Assembly (NCBI RefSeq): GCF_029227915.1
Contig: NC_079887.1
Span: 12,588,001 to 12,652,000 of the forward strand
Direction: 5' to 3'
From: Hydractinia symbiolongicarpus
Lineage: Eukaryota > Cnidaria > Hydrozoa > Anthoathecata > Hydractiniidae
DNA length: 64,000 nt
Below the pieces are notes generated by a model. The model was not told the DNA's origin. It was given only the letters and a program-made list of their open reading frames with translations, and did not search any database. Positions 48,202-60,992 of the stretch are shown piece by piece. Within the stretch, counting starts at the first letter, position 1; each line of letters starts with the position of its first letter. The position numbers and the translations under genes were made by a program.

Positions 48202-50489
48202 TTAGCTTATGTGAACGCTTCCTGACTTCAAACAGCAGTGACACATTCAGCTAACCATCATCATATCTTTTTTCTTTTAAACAATCAAAAACTTCCTGCT
48301 TCACTGTGCAATCTCGTTTAACATAATAACTGTATACACGTCTCATACGAAGCCCCTTATCTCTGAAACAACAAAACTCTGCTTGTTATCAAAGGAAGTA
48401 CCTCTCTAAATGTTTTCCAAGCAGAACGTTTCCTGCAAGTAACACTTTTTCCAACACCCATTACCCAACATATCGCCTAAGTAACAGAAGTTCTACACAT
48501 CTCTCACAATGAGCTGAAATCATTTTGTTGCCTATATACTACAAGTCAATGCTTAGACTTTACTATACTTTTTTCAAAGCTTTCTGAGTTAGAATATTGT
48601 AGCTTTAGCGCCACGCACTTGAACGAAATCAAATTGCATCCTGCCTATATCAATTCAAAGTAACTCATAAATCTCTTTCAATGATTTTTTTACACAATCA
48701 ACCAACTTCAACAATCTACAATTACCTCTCTTGCCCTTGAAACAATTGAATATTACACTGTACTGCCAGTCAGTCAGGGTAACACTTTATAATCTTTATT
48801 TAAGGCACTTGTTTTAATCAGAATATTTCAAATTTGGATTGCCTACTTAAGGATGCGTAATGAATGAATTCGTAAAACGCATGAAGAGGTTAACATTAAG
48901 ACATGAAAAACTTCTGATGAGACACTATTGTAATAAAGGAATGGTTGAACGGAACCATCCTGTCCTTTATGAATAGATGACGAGAACTAAAAAGATAACA
49001 AATGTAACTTTAAAATGTTCATAGCATAGGCTATATTTGCCAAGATTATCTACATCAAATCAAATGGTTTTTAGCAATAATTTCAACCTACAATCGGTTG
49101 CAACTTCACAACTAGAAAATTTTGTAAAAGCAGAGACAACAAAGGCCGATGAAATCAATCAGATAAGTTTGAACATACTTTGAAGTTGAATTTACAAATG
49201 GAAAGAAAAATTTTTAATTTACCCAGACAAGGGAGTAAAGGGTGAAGAATTCCCTAAAAGTAATTTGAAAAGATAATGCAGACCATGATAGTAACACATA
49301 CTATCGGTGCCGTCCCTATCAGATGATGAAGGTTACCTCTATTAGATGAAGAAATACTAAGTCACAGTGGCATTTAGCAGAGATGACAAAAATTGATGAA
49401 AATGTTGACAGAACAAGGGATGAAAAAAAAATTCAGAAAAAATGTATTACCTTAAAGGACTAAATTTTCGACGAAATTAATATTTGCAATTTCGCGAATA
49501 ATTTCCAGAATGATAACTGCTTAGATATTTTGTGAGAACTAATTCTAGCGAATAATCTAATAAATGACCAATCAGTTATCTTTACTGATTAAATTAAATC
49601 GAACGACTTAATTAATGATTAAATGAAAGTGGATCTCTGGAGAACTGATATTCGAATTATCCATTTCTTCAGACTTTACTTTAACAATAGGAACAGTGGC
49701 AAACCAGGAAATTGAAGCTTTAATTTTAAGATATAAATCGTAACATAAAATTGTTTGCACAAAGTTCATAGCGTAATAAGATTTAATAACATTGAACTGT
49801 ATTTGAAAGAAATTTACTAAAAAAACAATATAAAAAATTTCAGCTACTTCAAGAAAAGAATATTAATGCACGTCGCCGAATATCACAAGCTCGACAAAAT
49901 AATTACAGATATCCGATTTAACCTTGCTAAATATCTGCTTAATATTCTGTCGGACGCTCCCACCTGAGGTTCATGTAATAGGCGATATTAGGCCTATTCG
50001 CAAATTTAGGTTCCCCAAGCAATTTAAAATCTTAAAAGGGAATAGAGAAAATAAGTTGCGCAAAAATAAGCAAAAGTTAATCAATTGCACAAACAAAGTG
50101 CACATATTTTTTAAGAAAACTATAAAATCGCAAAAATAAGGAAACGAGTAAATGATGATTAAAGAATGCAATTTTGATTTGGATGCTATTTGCACATTTA
50201 ACAAAGCAACCATGATGTAATCTAAAACACATAAAAGTACTAATTTATTACATTTTATCATGTTATTTTGTGAGTAAACAGAGTACAAATGATATTGCAA
50301 ATGGTCACGGCTTAGAGTACAAACAAATGGTATAATGAAAATGGCCATTTCAAGATTCTTATAATTTCGATAAAGTTCTCTATGATATTTTTGTACAGTA
50401 AAATTAGATAGAATTGATATAAATATTAAATATAACATTTACAAATAGTTTACACAATAGTAACAATATAGCTGACAAGTTGTTAAAAC
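48202..50489. other. No recognised gene
   Basis: AT-rich. Short patches at about 49468-49600 and 49975-50010 repeat TTCGCGAATAATTT/TTCGCAAATTTAG-type motifs and may be worn MITE sequence. The frame at 49971-50438 (minus) is hydrophobic but has no recognised domain and overlaps one of these patches. Confidence 0.4.
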
Positions 50490-50550
50490 TATGCTGGATA
50501 GTCTTTAACTATGCAACAAGTTACTGCATAGTTAAAGATTATCCAGCATA
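50490..50550. ncRNA. 26-bp perfect-stem hairpin, possible small-RNA precursor
   Basis: The left arm 50490-50515 (TATGCTGGATAGTCTTTAAC...) pairs over 26 bp with the right arm 50525-50550. The only non-Watson-Crick position is a G-U wobble if the plus strand is transcribed. The loop is 9 nt (ACAAGTTAC). Cnidarian microRNA precursors can be this compact and nearly perfectly paired. The alternative is the remnant of a tiny palindromic MITE; no TA duplication is seen. Transcription is not shown by the sequence. Confidence 0.4.
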
Positions 50551-51204
50551 ATGATAAAATAAATCAAATGCTTAGGTCCTCGTTGCATTAGGAATTGCTC
50601 AATGAAACGATAAAAACAAATGTATAAAACAATGCAGAATACAACATCAACATCTTGAGTTAACTATAAGTTTGTACCAAATTCGTGCAATTAATTTGCG
50701 AGACGAAGACTGCAGATACAGTCAGCATTTCGAAAATAAAGCCGCCATACAGGAATAAGGAGCCAAAAAATGGTATTTATGTAGCTTACGGATGGTACTC
50801 TAACAGAGATCGGCCTTCATGCACATGTTAACTATTTTTTAAGAATGTCTTAAGTGTAGAAATTTTAGAATATTTAATGATTCAGTATAAAAGGGTTATT
50901 TTAAGCTTGCGGTTCGCCCTTGCAAGTTCTTGTCCATGGATGTTGCCTATGAAAAAGTTTAACAAGTTAATTAACGTAAATTCAATTGAATAAAGCTTAA
51001 TAACTTCATAAGATTATTAAAAACATGATGCAGTGAAGTAATATAAAGTATTGTGTAGGTACATCCAACATCTGAAACATCTTCCAACTATTGACAAAAA
51101 GAATGTGAACTAATCACTACAATCTAAAAACAGCGAAAAACTCAATAGCATTTGGAAACTAAAATACTGCTTTGGAACTTATTTAAACCACCAGGTATAT
51201 ACTG
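50551..51204. other. Stretch downstream of the rhodanese gene
   Basis: Lies 3' of the last rhodanese exon on its strand and probably includes its 3' untranslated region. An AATAAA-like signal on the minus strand was not fixed with confidence. No other gene was found. Confidence 0.35.
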
Positions 51205-53261
51205 TTACATCGCTGCCTCCGAGTGTTCTTTCCACGCAATATAACCACCAGATAAATGTCTTGCCCTACAAGTTAAATAAAAACACGACCATTCACAACT
51301 TTATTTAGAACTTTATTAACGACAGACGCACAGGATGATAGATCAATGGAATACAATTACAAATTTACTGCCCAAAAATTCCGAAACATTGAAATATGGG
51401 AAATTGTCGTTCAGCAAATGAAATAACGTAGACCAACTTCCCTCAGATAGAAAATGTTTCCAGTGTAAATAAAAAAATATTTACGTTTTTGTACGTTCAT
51501 TCAAATACCTAACGAAAAATTGCCAAAAGAGAAAAGAAACTAGGACTAACTTTTCCATGCCAAGGCTTTGCGCCATCACTAATGTATGCAAACTTCTTAC
51601 GCCTGCTTGACAATAAAATATAACATTAGTACCATCATCTGGTGGTTTTGGAAAACCATATTTCTTCTCAAAAACATCTTCGGATAGATTTAAAGCAAAT
51701 TCCATTTCATCCACTGAAAAAGAGATTTTAACATTATAAAAATGAAACTAAAAGAAGCCTAACACTCTCACACTAAATTTCAAGTAAATTAAGTTTGGAA
51801 GTGTATATAATAATACACATTGTAATGACTTTTGAAATTGTCAATTTACCTAAAAAATTATGCTTTGCGTTCATCCGAATTGACATTAAATGATTACTCT
51901 GAATATACCTTTTTGCGTCGTCAACTTTTTGCCGCGCGAACTTCTATTATACTGTTTCGCGTCGGCATTTACCCATTTCATGTCTGTAAAAAATGTCGAC
52001 GTGAATTTTTGTTTTTATGATTCGCCTTGGCAATCCGCGATTTCACGTCGGCAAAAACAGTGATATGAACTTTTATTTTAGTGTCTGATGTCAGCATATT
52101 GCATTTTAAATTCAAGCTTTTCTTTTCCAAGCCAGCTTGTTTACATTTAAACTACTTTAATTCTATTTAGGGTAAATAAGCAATATGCTCAGAAATCACT
52201 TTTAAGATCTTCAAAAATTCGTGCATGCAAGGACTACTTTTTACCGCTTTTCTATTTATACTTTCTATATATTTACAATATATTCAAGAAAATTAAAGGA
52301 TTCTATAAATTACGAAGAAAAAATTCGCCTTGGCAAAATATTTATGACTTGAACTTTTTCTTTCCAAATCACCTAAGCATTCACCTCGGCATCTGCCATG
52401 TGCCGACGTGAATTAGAAAGGTTGTGGTGTAACTAAAAATATCTACACTAAATTTTTGAATTTATTTCAATAACTGCCTATACCCATGCAATCAATGCCT
52501 GCCTTATTTTTAACCTTATTTGTGACAAATACCTGTTATAAAATAGTTGCTGATGTATATAAAAGGCGTATCTTTTGGTCAAAGCAAGTTTTTTATATTC
52601 GTTTTGTAAGTATTTTGCAAATGTCTAATAAATCGATTTAATAAACCTTTTTTAATTGTAATTTATTGCAGAGTTGTCTTATATCCTTGCAAAATTGCCA
52701 CAATCAAAAACTGCATTTTTTCATCAGGAACTGCTGTATATGGGCAAAAATAAACAAACATAATTAGCACAAGGTTGTGGTCATGTATCATGGAAAGCGG
52801 CACCAATAATGACATCCTAGTACGTTGCCATACAAGTCATTACAAATCATACTTATTCAATGATATGAATTCGGTTAGAAATAACTAAGCCTAAAACTCA
52901 AAAATTACAAAGATAAATGAAATTATAAACAAGTAGGAAAATACATACTTGGAATATGTTTTGCTTCAGGAATCATACCGAATGCTGCCACTTCATCACT
53001 ACTTCTGACATCAAACAATGTTATATCTTCAGTGTTTAAAATTTTACTCAGAGAACCACTAGTAACTTCAATGTCACTATAAAAGTCATTTGTGTATTTT
53101 CTATTGAACTTGCACTCGCTTATTTTCTGGATAAATATATTTCTTTTTGTTTCCAACGGAAACCAATTCATGAAATGCCAATGTAAGCTCCTTTTATTAA
53201 TAACACGTGACAATGTGTTTTTAATAGATATGGATGTTAACTGTCTTGAAACAATGTTCAT
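51205..53261 (-). CDS. Rhodanese-domain protein, three exons, probably mitochondrial
   Basis: Three minus-strand exons splice with consistent GT-AG borders and phases: 53261-52949 (donor GTATGT), 51713-51551 (acceptor TTTTTCAG, donor GTTAGT) and 51265-51205 (acceptor CTTGTAG, stop TAA). Together they encode 178 residues. Residues 1-~60 are basic, with few acids and RQLTSISIKNTLSRVINKRS, as in a mitochondrial presequence. The rhodanese domain follows: FDVRSSDEVAAFGMIPEAKH; IPMDEMEFALNL across junction 1; FYCQAGVRS with the catalytic Cys in the C-x-x-G-x-R loop; and HLSGGYIAWKEH near the end. Single-domain proteins of this kind move sulfane sulfur between thiosulfate, glutathione persulfide and acceptors. 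The exact substrate is unknown. The first intron is ~1.2 kb and contains a repeat cluster. Confidence 0.88.
51940..52412. repeat. Cluster of TTCACGTCGGCA-type motifs in the rhodanese intron
   Basis: Variants of TTC(A/G)C(G)TCGGCA occur in both orientations. TTCGCGTCGGCATTT (about 51955) pairs with AAATGTCGACGTGAA (about 51990). TTCGCCTTGGCA occurs at about 52020 and 52325, and TTTCACGTCGGCA at about 52044. A hairpin is formed by TTCACCTCGGCA (52380-52391) and TGCCGACGTGAA (52401-52412). The whole stretch looks like one or two worn, inverted-repeat-rich elements of unknown family. Confidence 0.5.
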
Positions 53262-56200
53262 CTTTTACAGTGTTTTTTATAACTATTATAACTATTGAGG
53301 AAAGAAAATGTGATAATGCAAAAATTAGCAGCATATATTAATACAAAAAAGCAACATATAGCCCATATTTTCACTGCTACTACTTCGTCTTTGTATAATT
53401 AAAATGGAAATAATCACAAATGAACATCTTGTAGCTGTAACATACATTAAAGCCAGAGACATCTACACTGGAATTAATTTTGTCTTCATCACTGGAAATC
53501 TCGGGTAATAATTTTTGGTGTATTTCACATTGATGTAAGAGCCATCCATGAAGGATCTACGCTATTGGGGGAGATGGGTCAAACTAAAAACACAAAGGTG
53601 CATACAAACGGGAAAGGAGGGCTTTACAAGTGCGACGTATTTGACCATCTATGCGCGTCGCTACATTTCAAGGTGTCAGAGTCATCTAAAACGTCTTTAA
53701 TAGAAATATAATTAACAGGATGATATGTCATAATAAGAACTTCTACCTTTATAAAGAAAATCTAGACCATTTTTTGAAACCTTTTTTTAATAAAAATATT
53801 TAGAGTCGTGGGCGGAAGGGGGCAGCAAAGTAAAGAGGCAACCCCTATAAAACTTTGTTTATGCCGACATCATATTAATCGCGCAAAATAAAATGAAGCG
53901 AAGCAGTAGCGGCATATGACCATGCAAACATGCATCCAAAATTCATTTAGCTATTATACTTTCTGAAGAATTATTTCAGTAACACACAAATGTGTAAATT
54001 AATATATGAATTTTAAAACACCTTAAATTATGTAAGGGATAAAAAAAAAACGTATGGTGGAGGAAAAAAATCCGAATTGTTTCTTCCAAATTTCCTTACA
54101 TACTTACATACTGCAATTTTTATTTGGTATGACACCTTATTTCTCACTCGCTTGCAATTTTTTCTGTAAAATCAGTACAAATTTACATTAGACTAAGTAA
54201 ACAATAGTTCAATCTCCAAACTTCAAAAAATGATGGTCATTCACAATTACTTATGCCACACTTTACAAGGTTCTATTAGCACACTTTAATTCTGCAATAT
54301 TCTGCAAATATTTCTTTCATGAAAGTAGTCTACACAGACCAATTCAAACTTATGCTGCAAAAGATACATTATTATGTTTGCAGTGAGATCATACTTTTTC
54401 AAACCTATTAGCTATTATAATACGTAAATACTTTAAGGGAACAAAAAATTCTGGGTACTTTAGTTCAAGATTGGCAAAAACAGTTTTTTTCGTGGAGGGA
54501 AACGAGTTCGTCTTCCCATAAATATTTCTGATTCCAAAAAATTAATGATTTTTTTTGGTTAAACATTTTGTTAATTATTGCGAAAATTTAGCAAAATATA
54601 AATCCTGGAAAAAATATTTAACCTACACACAAAAAACTCAAGCAAACTTCTTCCAGCATCACAATTATAAGCAATTGTAGGCAGATATTTCCTATAAAGC
54701 CTTCACAAAACACTAGACATGTAAATTTATCTGAAGTATATGAAAAAAGTGATTTTAACACACAAACACATATATACAAAAAATGTGTTAAGCTAACACA
54801 AACTCGTTTTTCAGAGAGAACGATGGGGCTAGAATTAAACAATGTTTACTAATTACAAACTTTAACCCTATTGGGTTCTTTCCAAATATTCATTTTATTA
54901 AACTAATAAAAATATACCGTTTTAACTGTTGCAATATATTGTACGAAACATGGTACAATCAATTGAAGTAACTAGTGTAAAATTCTGTACACTTATAAAT
55001 AAGGATATAAGTAATTCACCAATTTTCTCAATAATGCTTAAAGTGCAAGAAAACAAAAGAGGCATTCTTGTAAAATTGATTCAGTAGGAACTTGCCACTA
55101 GTTTCTGCAAATCAAACTGATTTGATTCAAAAAAACTTGTGAGCTTTAAAGCCACAATATTGTATAATATATTGTACGTTGTGGTTACATCTTTACAATC
55201 TATTTTAAAGAATATACCGTTATGTGTAATATATTTTAGCAGTGCAGGATATCCTTAAACTTTAGTGAAGAAAAACACGACATCCTTGAACACATTTTTC
55301 ACTCACAACAACTTGAAATGAAACTGGACAAAAACTTAACTCACCTGGGGTCAAATCTTTACGTGTAAACAATATCAGTGATTATTTTAGTTTTCAAGTT
55401 AAAAAGCTTTCCTAACAATTTAAATAGATAAGAATTATAAATCAATGAAATTATCAAAGCAGTTTACCAACAACATACATGTTATGTGAATATTTTACTT
55501 CCATCATAAGAACAAAATGTTTATTACCTGCGTTTCATTAAATTAGATTAAAAGATAATGTCAATAGCATTGTTCTGTTCATTATACTCATTCACAATGA
55601 ACAAAGATTTACCTCATTTCCGAGAATTGACACAATGATTTCAACATACAAAAATAAAGTATTTTGTTCTATTCCAGCTGAAAGACAACAAAACATTTTT
55701 GTGATGTGTAAAATCAATAAAGTCATTGAAAAGAAAATTTTGTGGTTTATAGATTTTTTTTTATGAAACAACAATTTTCAACAATAAAATTTAGTTCTAC
55801 AAATCTCTATTTTTTAAAAATTATTTTAAAATTGATATTGCAGCTTATTATTGATCCTAACAAACTTATAAAAACAAAAAAATGTTATTACCACAAATGT
55901 GTAAACAAATCTCCACAGAGTTTGACTTAACCACTTTTTTTCTCCACAAATTACATTACATTAGTCAAAGAAGTCAGGTATTTCGCAGTGGATACGCGTA
56001 CAATTTTACATAGCAAATAGAATCTAATAAAACTGGAAGTTACAATAAGGTTTTTAATACAAATAAATTAGTGTTAAAAGCCTGGAGGTCAGCTACTAAA
56101 ATAATAGCGTAGAAATTTATATCACTTTTTTGATAAAAGGTTGATGTAAAATTATATACTTGTTGTAATAGTTGGAACAAAATATAAATAAATAAAGATT

Positions 56201-57897
56201 TGTATACTTGTATAAAAATAATTGACTAAAATGGTGAACAGTTGTAAACAAAAAGTTAGTCTAGTTACTTATCGCAGGACAAAGTATAAATGGGACAAAA
56301 TTTTGGGGTTCTCTTTACAAAATGAACGGGCCAAATACGGCAAACGATTTTGCTAATAAAAGTAAATGTAATGGGACGTTTTTCTTTTTTTAATTTAATA
56401 CCCAATAGGTAAAAAATAAACATTTTTAAGTTCTCTAACAAAACGTTTATAGTTCACTAGAAAACCTTTAATGTGAGAAATAATAGTAAAGATAAGCAAA
56501 CTATGTGTGCACAACTTGGCTGGAAATTTAAATTGTCCGTAAACTAACCTTGTTTTCATTTCAGTATGTGTATTCCTGTCACTGTATTTTGCGTAGTAAA
56601 AATGGATATTGAAATATTATGAATACTGTATTACGTTAAAAATTTCTTGAGAAGCAAAATTCCAGCAACAAAATATCTTTGCGCAACCAACCAAAAAGCT
56701 ATTATTTGTTGGAATGCAATTTTTCTAAATATAAAATAAAGAAAAGAAAAATATCACAATAAAATAAACAAGCCAGTGATTTCGTGCTCTTTAGCAAAAC
56801 ATGAAACTTGGCATGAACGATCAACATATTGAAACAAAACTTTTAAATTATTTTAGAACATACTTGAAAAAGAAATGTGACTATCTACGACCTCCAAATT
56901 TGTAAATATAAGAGAACATACCTTCCTTGGTCGATTAAGAGCCTCTGGACTTACTTATTCCGGTAATCAATGAATTTTCACAAATATAAGAGATCATATA
57001 CTTTTCTTGGCAGCTACACTGTGATATGCTGGGCAGTCAAGAGTGCTGCTACCTTTAACTAGTAGCACACAGGTGAAGGAGTTGTTTTACATATTTTACA
57101 CTCTCACATGATTTTCTTTCTTGCTATATTGTAACTGCTTAAACTTCTACCTTTAATTGTAGTCCAGAAAAATAATAGATTTCCTCATAACAAATAAATG
57201 CCAGTAATATTCATCGCTACAAAATGGTCTTTTACATTTTTGATTCCTGAAAAGGTTTTCCGAAAGCAGAATAAGAGGTTGTATCAACATACAATAAAAT
57301 GTGCAACCTTGGTTCGAAGATTACCATATTTTCTCCATATATCGCTGCCATTTTATTAGCGTCCTCTAATAAACGCTGATATTGGTAGCAGCATCTATAA
57401 TTTTGAATACGAAGTAAGCTGTTATTAGCGCTGCATCTTAAAACATGAAAATTTAATTAGCGCCGTGCTTACTTGAGGTAAGACAGTACGTTAGTTTTAA
57501 AATAAAAAAATACACAAAAAAGAATTTTATGGAAGAGTCAGGTTGTTGTTGATGATACGAAAAGGTCTATTTATAAGAATTCTAGAAATACAAACACATT
57601 CAAAACGCACAATTTAAATGGTAGTTTTCCTGCTGAAAAGATTTTCAGGCTACTTCAGCAGGATTAATCAAGCTCTTGTACCCAAAAAGGTATTTCTAAT
57701 AAAAGGTGTACGTATCGTTGCAGTAGTATGGTTCTCAAAAATCATACAAAAACAAGTTTACATCAACATTTTCGGAAAATCATCAGAGAAATTCTTTCAC
57801 CCTATTCGTCTTATTCTGTGAAATCAATTGATTGTTTAAATTTTTTGGACGGAAGAGTATTTAGAAGAACTTATCAAATGATATAGTTTTTTTTGTA
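53262..57897. other. Long AT-rich stretch, no recognised gene
   Basis: No exon with a recognisable domain was found on either strand. Small frames (54618-54842, 55592-55774, 55742-55930, 57618-57821) look like chance. 57350-57480 contains three ATTAGCG(C/T)C-type motifs and may be a worn MITE. The region just upstream of 53261 should hold the rhodanese promoter; no element could be identified. Confidence 0.45.
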
Positions 57898-57995
57898 TCA
57901 CTCTTTAGCATGACATAAGTAACACAATTTTAAAACATCTTGTAAAGTGTTGCATCCAAATTCCCATGCATCTCCCGGATTTGATAGTACTCCTA
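57898..57995 (-). CDS. Possible terminal exon
   Basis: After an acceptor-like TTAAATAG (ending at 57996) the minus strand reads GVLSNPGDAWEFGCNTLQDV, then LKLCYLCHAKE and TGA. The regular use of W, C and charged residues looks coding, but no domain is recognised. It could be a late exon of the BTB gene upstream on the same strand, or unrelated. Confidence 0.25.
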
Positions 57996-58657
57996 CTATT
58001 TAACCAATGGTTTAAGAAATTGAACTCTTGAAATCGAAAATATCTGCATATTTCGAAAGAAAATGAAAATACCTCTGGTACGAAATGTCTACTAGAAGTA
58101 GAAGGTGCGATTACTGCACACCATAGAGATAGTCTTACAGACAATAACTAAATCTTTACAAAGAATACTTACAAATAATTTTTTTCTTTCAAAAATCATG
58201 TTAAAACCTAATAACGATATTATGCTAAAATAATGTGATGCATTTTCGTTTAAAATGAAAATACCATAAGAGTATTTTACATTCCCTTACAAATTTTATA
58301 AAAAATAAATTGTATATGATATATTAAGAATAAAAAAACCATTACTTACTATAACAATGAGTAATTAATTTCTATTGTCTGTATGTTACAAAGAACTTAC
58401 CCATATGTAAATCTATTCAGGTAAATCATTTTTATCAAAATGTCATTGCTGGAAATGGCTTAGATAGTCAATCAATTAAAAGCTCAAAAGTAAAAAATTA
58501 GACAGCAAGAAAAATGGCTCCTGTTTGTGCAAATGAGTAGCACAAATATTTCACTTGAATTTAGTCATTGGTCAATACTGGATTTTTTAGAGAACAAATT
58601 TTTACAAAATCAAGATTGCGAAAAGTAGTTTTACATAAAATTAATTACTTTAAATTA

Positions 58658-59029
58658 TTAATCCTTTCGTGCCAACACCATTACAAAATTTATTAATTTA
58701 TCTTCTTCATAATGAGAATAACAATGTTTATTCTTCTCTTTAAACTTCAGTTTCAGCCTTTGTTGAAAGATACATGCTTTCGTATCCAATGTTAGCATAT
58801 CGAATTGAGGACACTTTTCCATACACACCCAGCAAAAATAACATTCGTCTGCGAAAAGCTTCTTCTTCAAATCAAGCAGGTCATGAACCTCAGACAGGTA
58901 AAGAAAATAAACAGCCTCCTCTTATCATTTATCTCTTCGCTGAGCAAGAATTTTTCAATGTGGTGTTTAATCCAGGTTACATCATACTCGTCACAAAGCA
59001 TGAGAACTTCTTCCCAATTTTTTTTATTG
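58658..59029 (-). CDS. BTB-domain gene, second exon (frameshifted as given)
   Basis: The minus strand reads NWEEVLMLCDEYDVTWIKHH, IEKFLLSEEIND: the second half of a BTB fold. It then continues only after a one-base shift (near 58920) as EEAVYFLYLSEVHDLLDLKK, KLFADECYFCWVCMEKC and on to a stop at 58658. The acceptor AAAG at about 59030 joins exon 1 (60725-60992) in phase only if one more A is assumed in the A8 run at about 59020. Two single-base shifts, one in a homopolymer, fit either assembly errors or a young pseudogene. The residues after the BTB half are Cys-rich and not recognised. Confidence 0.5.
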
Positions 59030-59421
59030 CTTTCAATGTAAATTTCGATGTACATACTCAAACAAATGAAGTGATAAAATTTAACAAGTGCATTTTTTAA
59101 CAAACTCCTTATTATACACTGAATCTTCATCAGGCAGAGCTTTTGCACATCCATGCAAAAATATTTGGTTGTTTGTGACAAATCAAGGTAAATAGATTTT
59201 TATCTTTAAAATGTGTACATTTTTACTTGAAGCATTACCTATCAAAACGCAATTTTATCTCTAATTTCATTGGCATGTATCCTGAATAAAAGATAACAAT
59301 GTTACGTTATAACTTTCATATTCAATATTGACACATTAAAAATGTTTATCACACTAAAATAATATCTCTTTTTTACTTTTTTGCTTCTTTTACTCATCTA
59401 GGCGAATATTATTTTCAGCTA

Positions 59422-59915
59422 CAGTAGACGTCCGTTAATTCGAACACGCAAGGGACTAAATTATTTATTCGAATTAACGAATGTTCGGATTATCGAAAGT
59501 TCAGAAAAAACAAGAATTTTAATAAACGTTTAAAGGTTTTATGCTTTAATTACAATTTTACTACAGATTTTTATGAAAATCTTTTAACGTTGTTTGCCTG
59601 CCGATGGGCAAGGCCTCCAAATTCCTTGTAAACTTCATTTTATTGGAATTGCCAATTTAATTGATAAATTGAAAACTTTTGTTCATTTTCCCTAAAATTT
59701 TATTTATCGATGCACAAAAGTTCGAATTAACGAGCATAATGTAGCCTTGGGACTAAAAAATTGTTCGAATTAGCGAAATGTTCGAATTATCGGAGTTCGA
59801 ATTAAGCAGCTCAAAATATAAGACTTTATTAAACCAAACTCAAGGGGCATGGCAATTTGTTCGAAATAATGGAATGTTGGAATTAAGCGGCATTCGAAGT
59901 AACGGACGTCTACTG
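59422..59915. mobile_element. 494-bp pogo-like MITE
   Basis: Starts CAGTAGACGTCCGTTAATTC and ends with its inverted complement (GGACGTCTACTG), with one mismatch in about 21 bp. It is flanked by TA at 59420-59421 and 59916-59917. The interior has many TTCGAATTA/TTCGGATTA-type subterminal repeats near both ends. CAGT-type inverted repeats with a TA duplication are typical of pogo/Tigger-related elements. It is non-coding and lies in the intron of the BTB gene. Confidence 0.88.
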
Positions 59916-60724
59916 TATATATATAAACAAAAAATGCACTGTCGAATCAACTGGTAATGAAGTAACAAAGTTACTTTTTTATTATTTTTTCACAATAAAT
60001 TTTGACATTCTTTTTTCCTTTTAATTCTCTCTGTTTCTCTGTGACATATAAATGCGATTATATTGTCATCAATTTTCTACGACGACGGCTAATAAACATC
60101 TTTACGAAAATGTTTCATATTTTCATTTCTTTAAAAAAGCAACTTACGCAACTAAAGTAATTACATTATATTCACATTAAATTAACTTTTATTTTTCTTT
60201 TTCCTGTGTTTTTTTTGCGTTTCTGGGTAATTCGACTGTTGTCTATATGATTGGAAAAAGTTTTTCGTATTTCATCTTGGAATCACGCGATAACTAGTAC
60301 TTATACTTAAATATTTACATGCTTTTTATGGGATAAGCCTGTCGGATTTTTTTTTAATAATTAGTGTTCTTATTAATAAGGATTCATTGTTAGGACAGAC
60401 ATGACATGACTTTTTTTTAATTCCAAAAATAAGCTATACCAAAATGTGTAAAATTATTTCTCCTTTAGTGTATAAAAATTAAAAACCCATTTAAAATTCA
60501 ACCGATATAGGTGATATTTCGTGACATATTTGTTATTTATACCTTACAGTTGTTTGTCTCACTTATGTAAAAGCAACTTCTCGTCATTCCTCGAATAAAC
60601 AATAATTCCCATATTTTTTTGTTATTCGCCAAATGGAAATTTAATAATTCAACTAAATTTTTCCCATGGTAAAGCTCATAAAAGGCAAGTCCGATGTACT
60701 AACAAATAACTCAATTCTACATAC
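59916..60724. other. Intron of the BTB gene, remainder
   Basis: AT-rich intronic DNA between the MITE and exon 1 of the BTB gene. No further feature is seen. Confidence 0.4.
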
Positions 60725-60992
60725 CGTTAACAGTCGCACCAAGTGATGGGTAAAAGAATTTCAAAAATTCAATAACATATCTAGCTTTCTTATTCTTCAA
60801 TTCAACTCTTTTGCTTATTCCTTCAACAAAATTTACATCCAACATTGTTTTAAAGACTGGTGAGCCATCACTTAATATCTGTGAATGCAAATGTAACTCC
60901 CATTCTTCTACGATCATAATAACATCAGCATTACTGCGTACTCCTGCTGCAAAGGGATTAATAAAAACATCTACATCTTCTGTCATTTTCAC
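60725..60992 (-). CDS. BTB/POZ-domain gene, first exon
   Basis: The exon starts with an ATG at 60992 and ends at donor GTATGT (60724), leaving phase 1. It encodes MKMTEDVDVFINPFAAG, then SNADVIMIVEEWELHLHSQI, LSDGSPVFKTMLDVNF, ISKRVELKNKKARYVIEFLK and FFYPSLGATVN. This is the first part of a BTB domain in the D-V-I-V-E-x-x-L-H-x-H-x-x-I-L form, with the SPVFKTML helix and an FYP-type third part. BTB domains dimerise and many bind cullin-3; no MATH or Kelch domain is seen here. Exon 2 follows at 59029-58658. Confidence 0.7.

Noticed and set aside
49971-50438. 155-codon minus frame
   Set aside because: Hydrophobic and AT-driven composition, no domain and no splice context.
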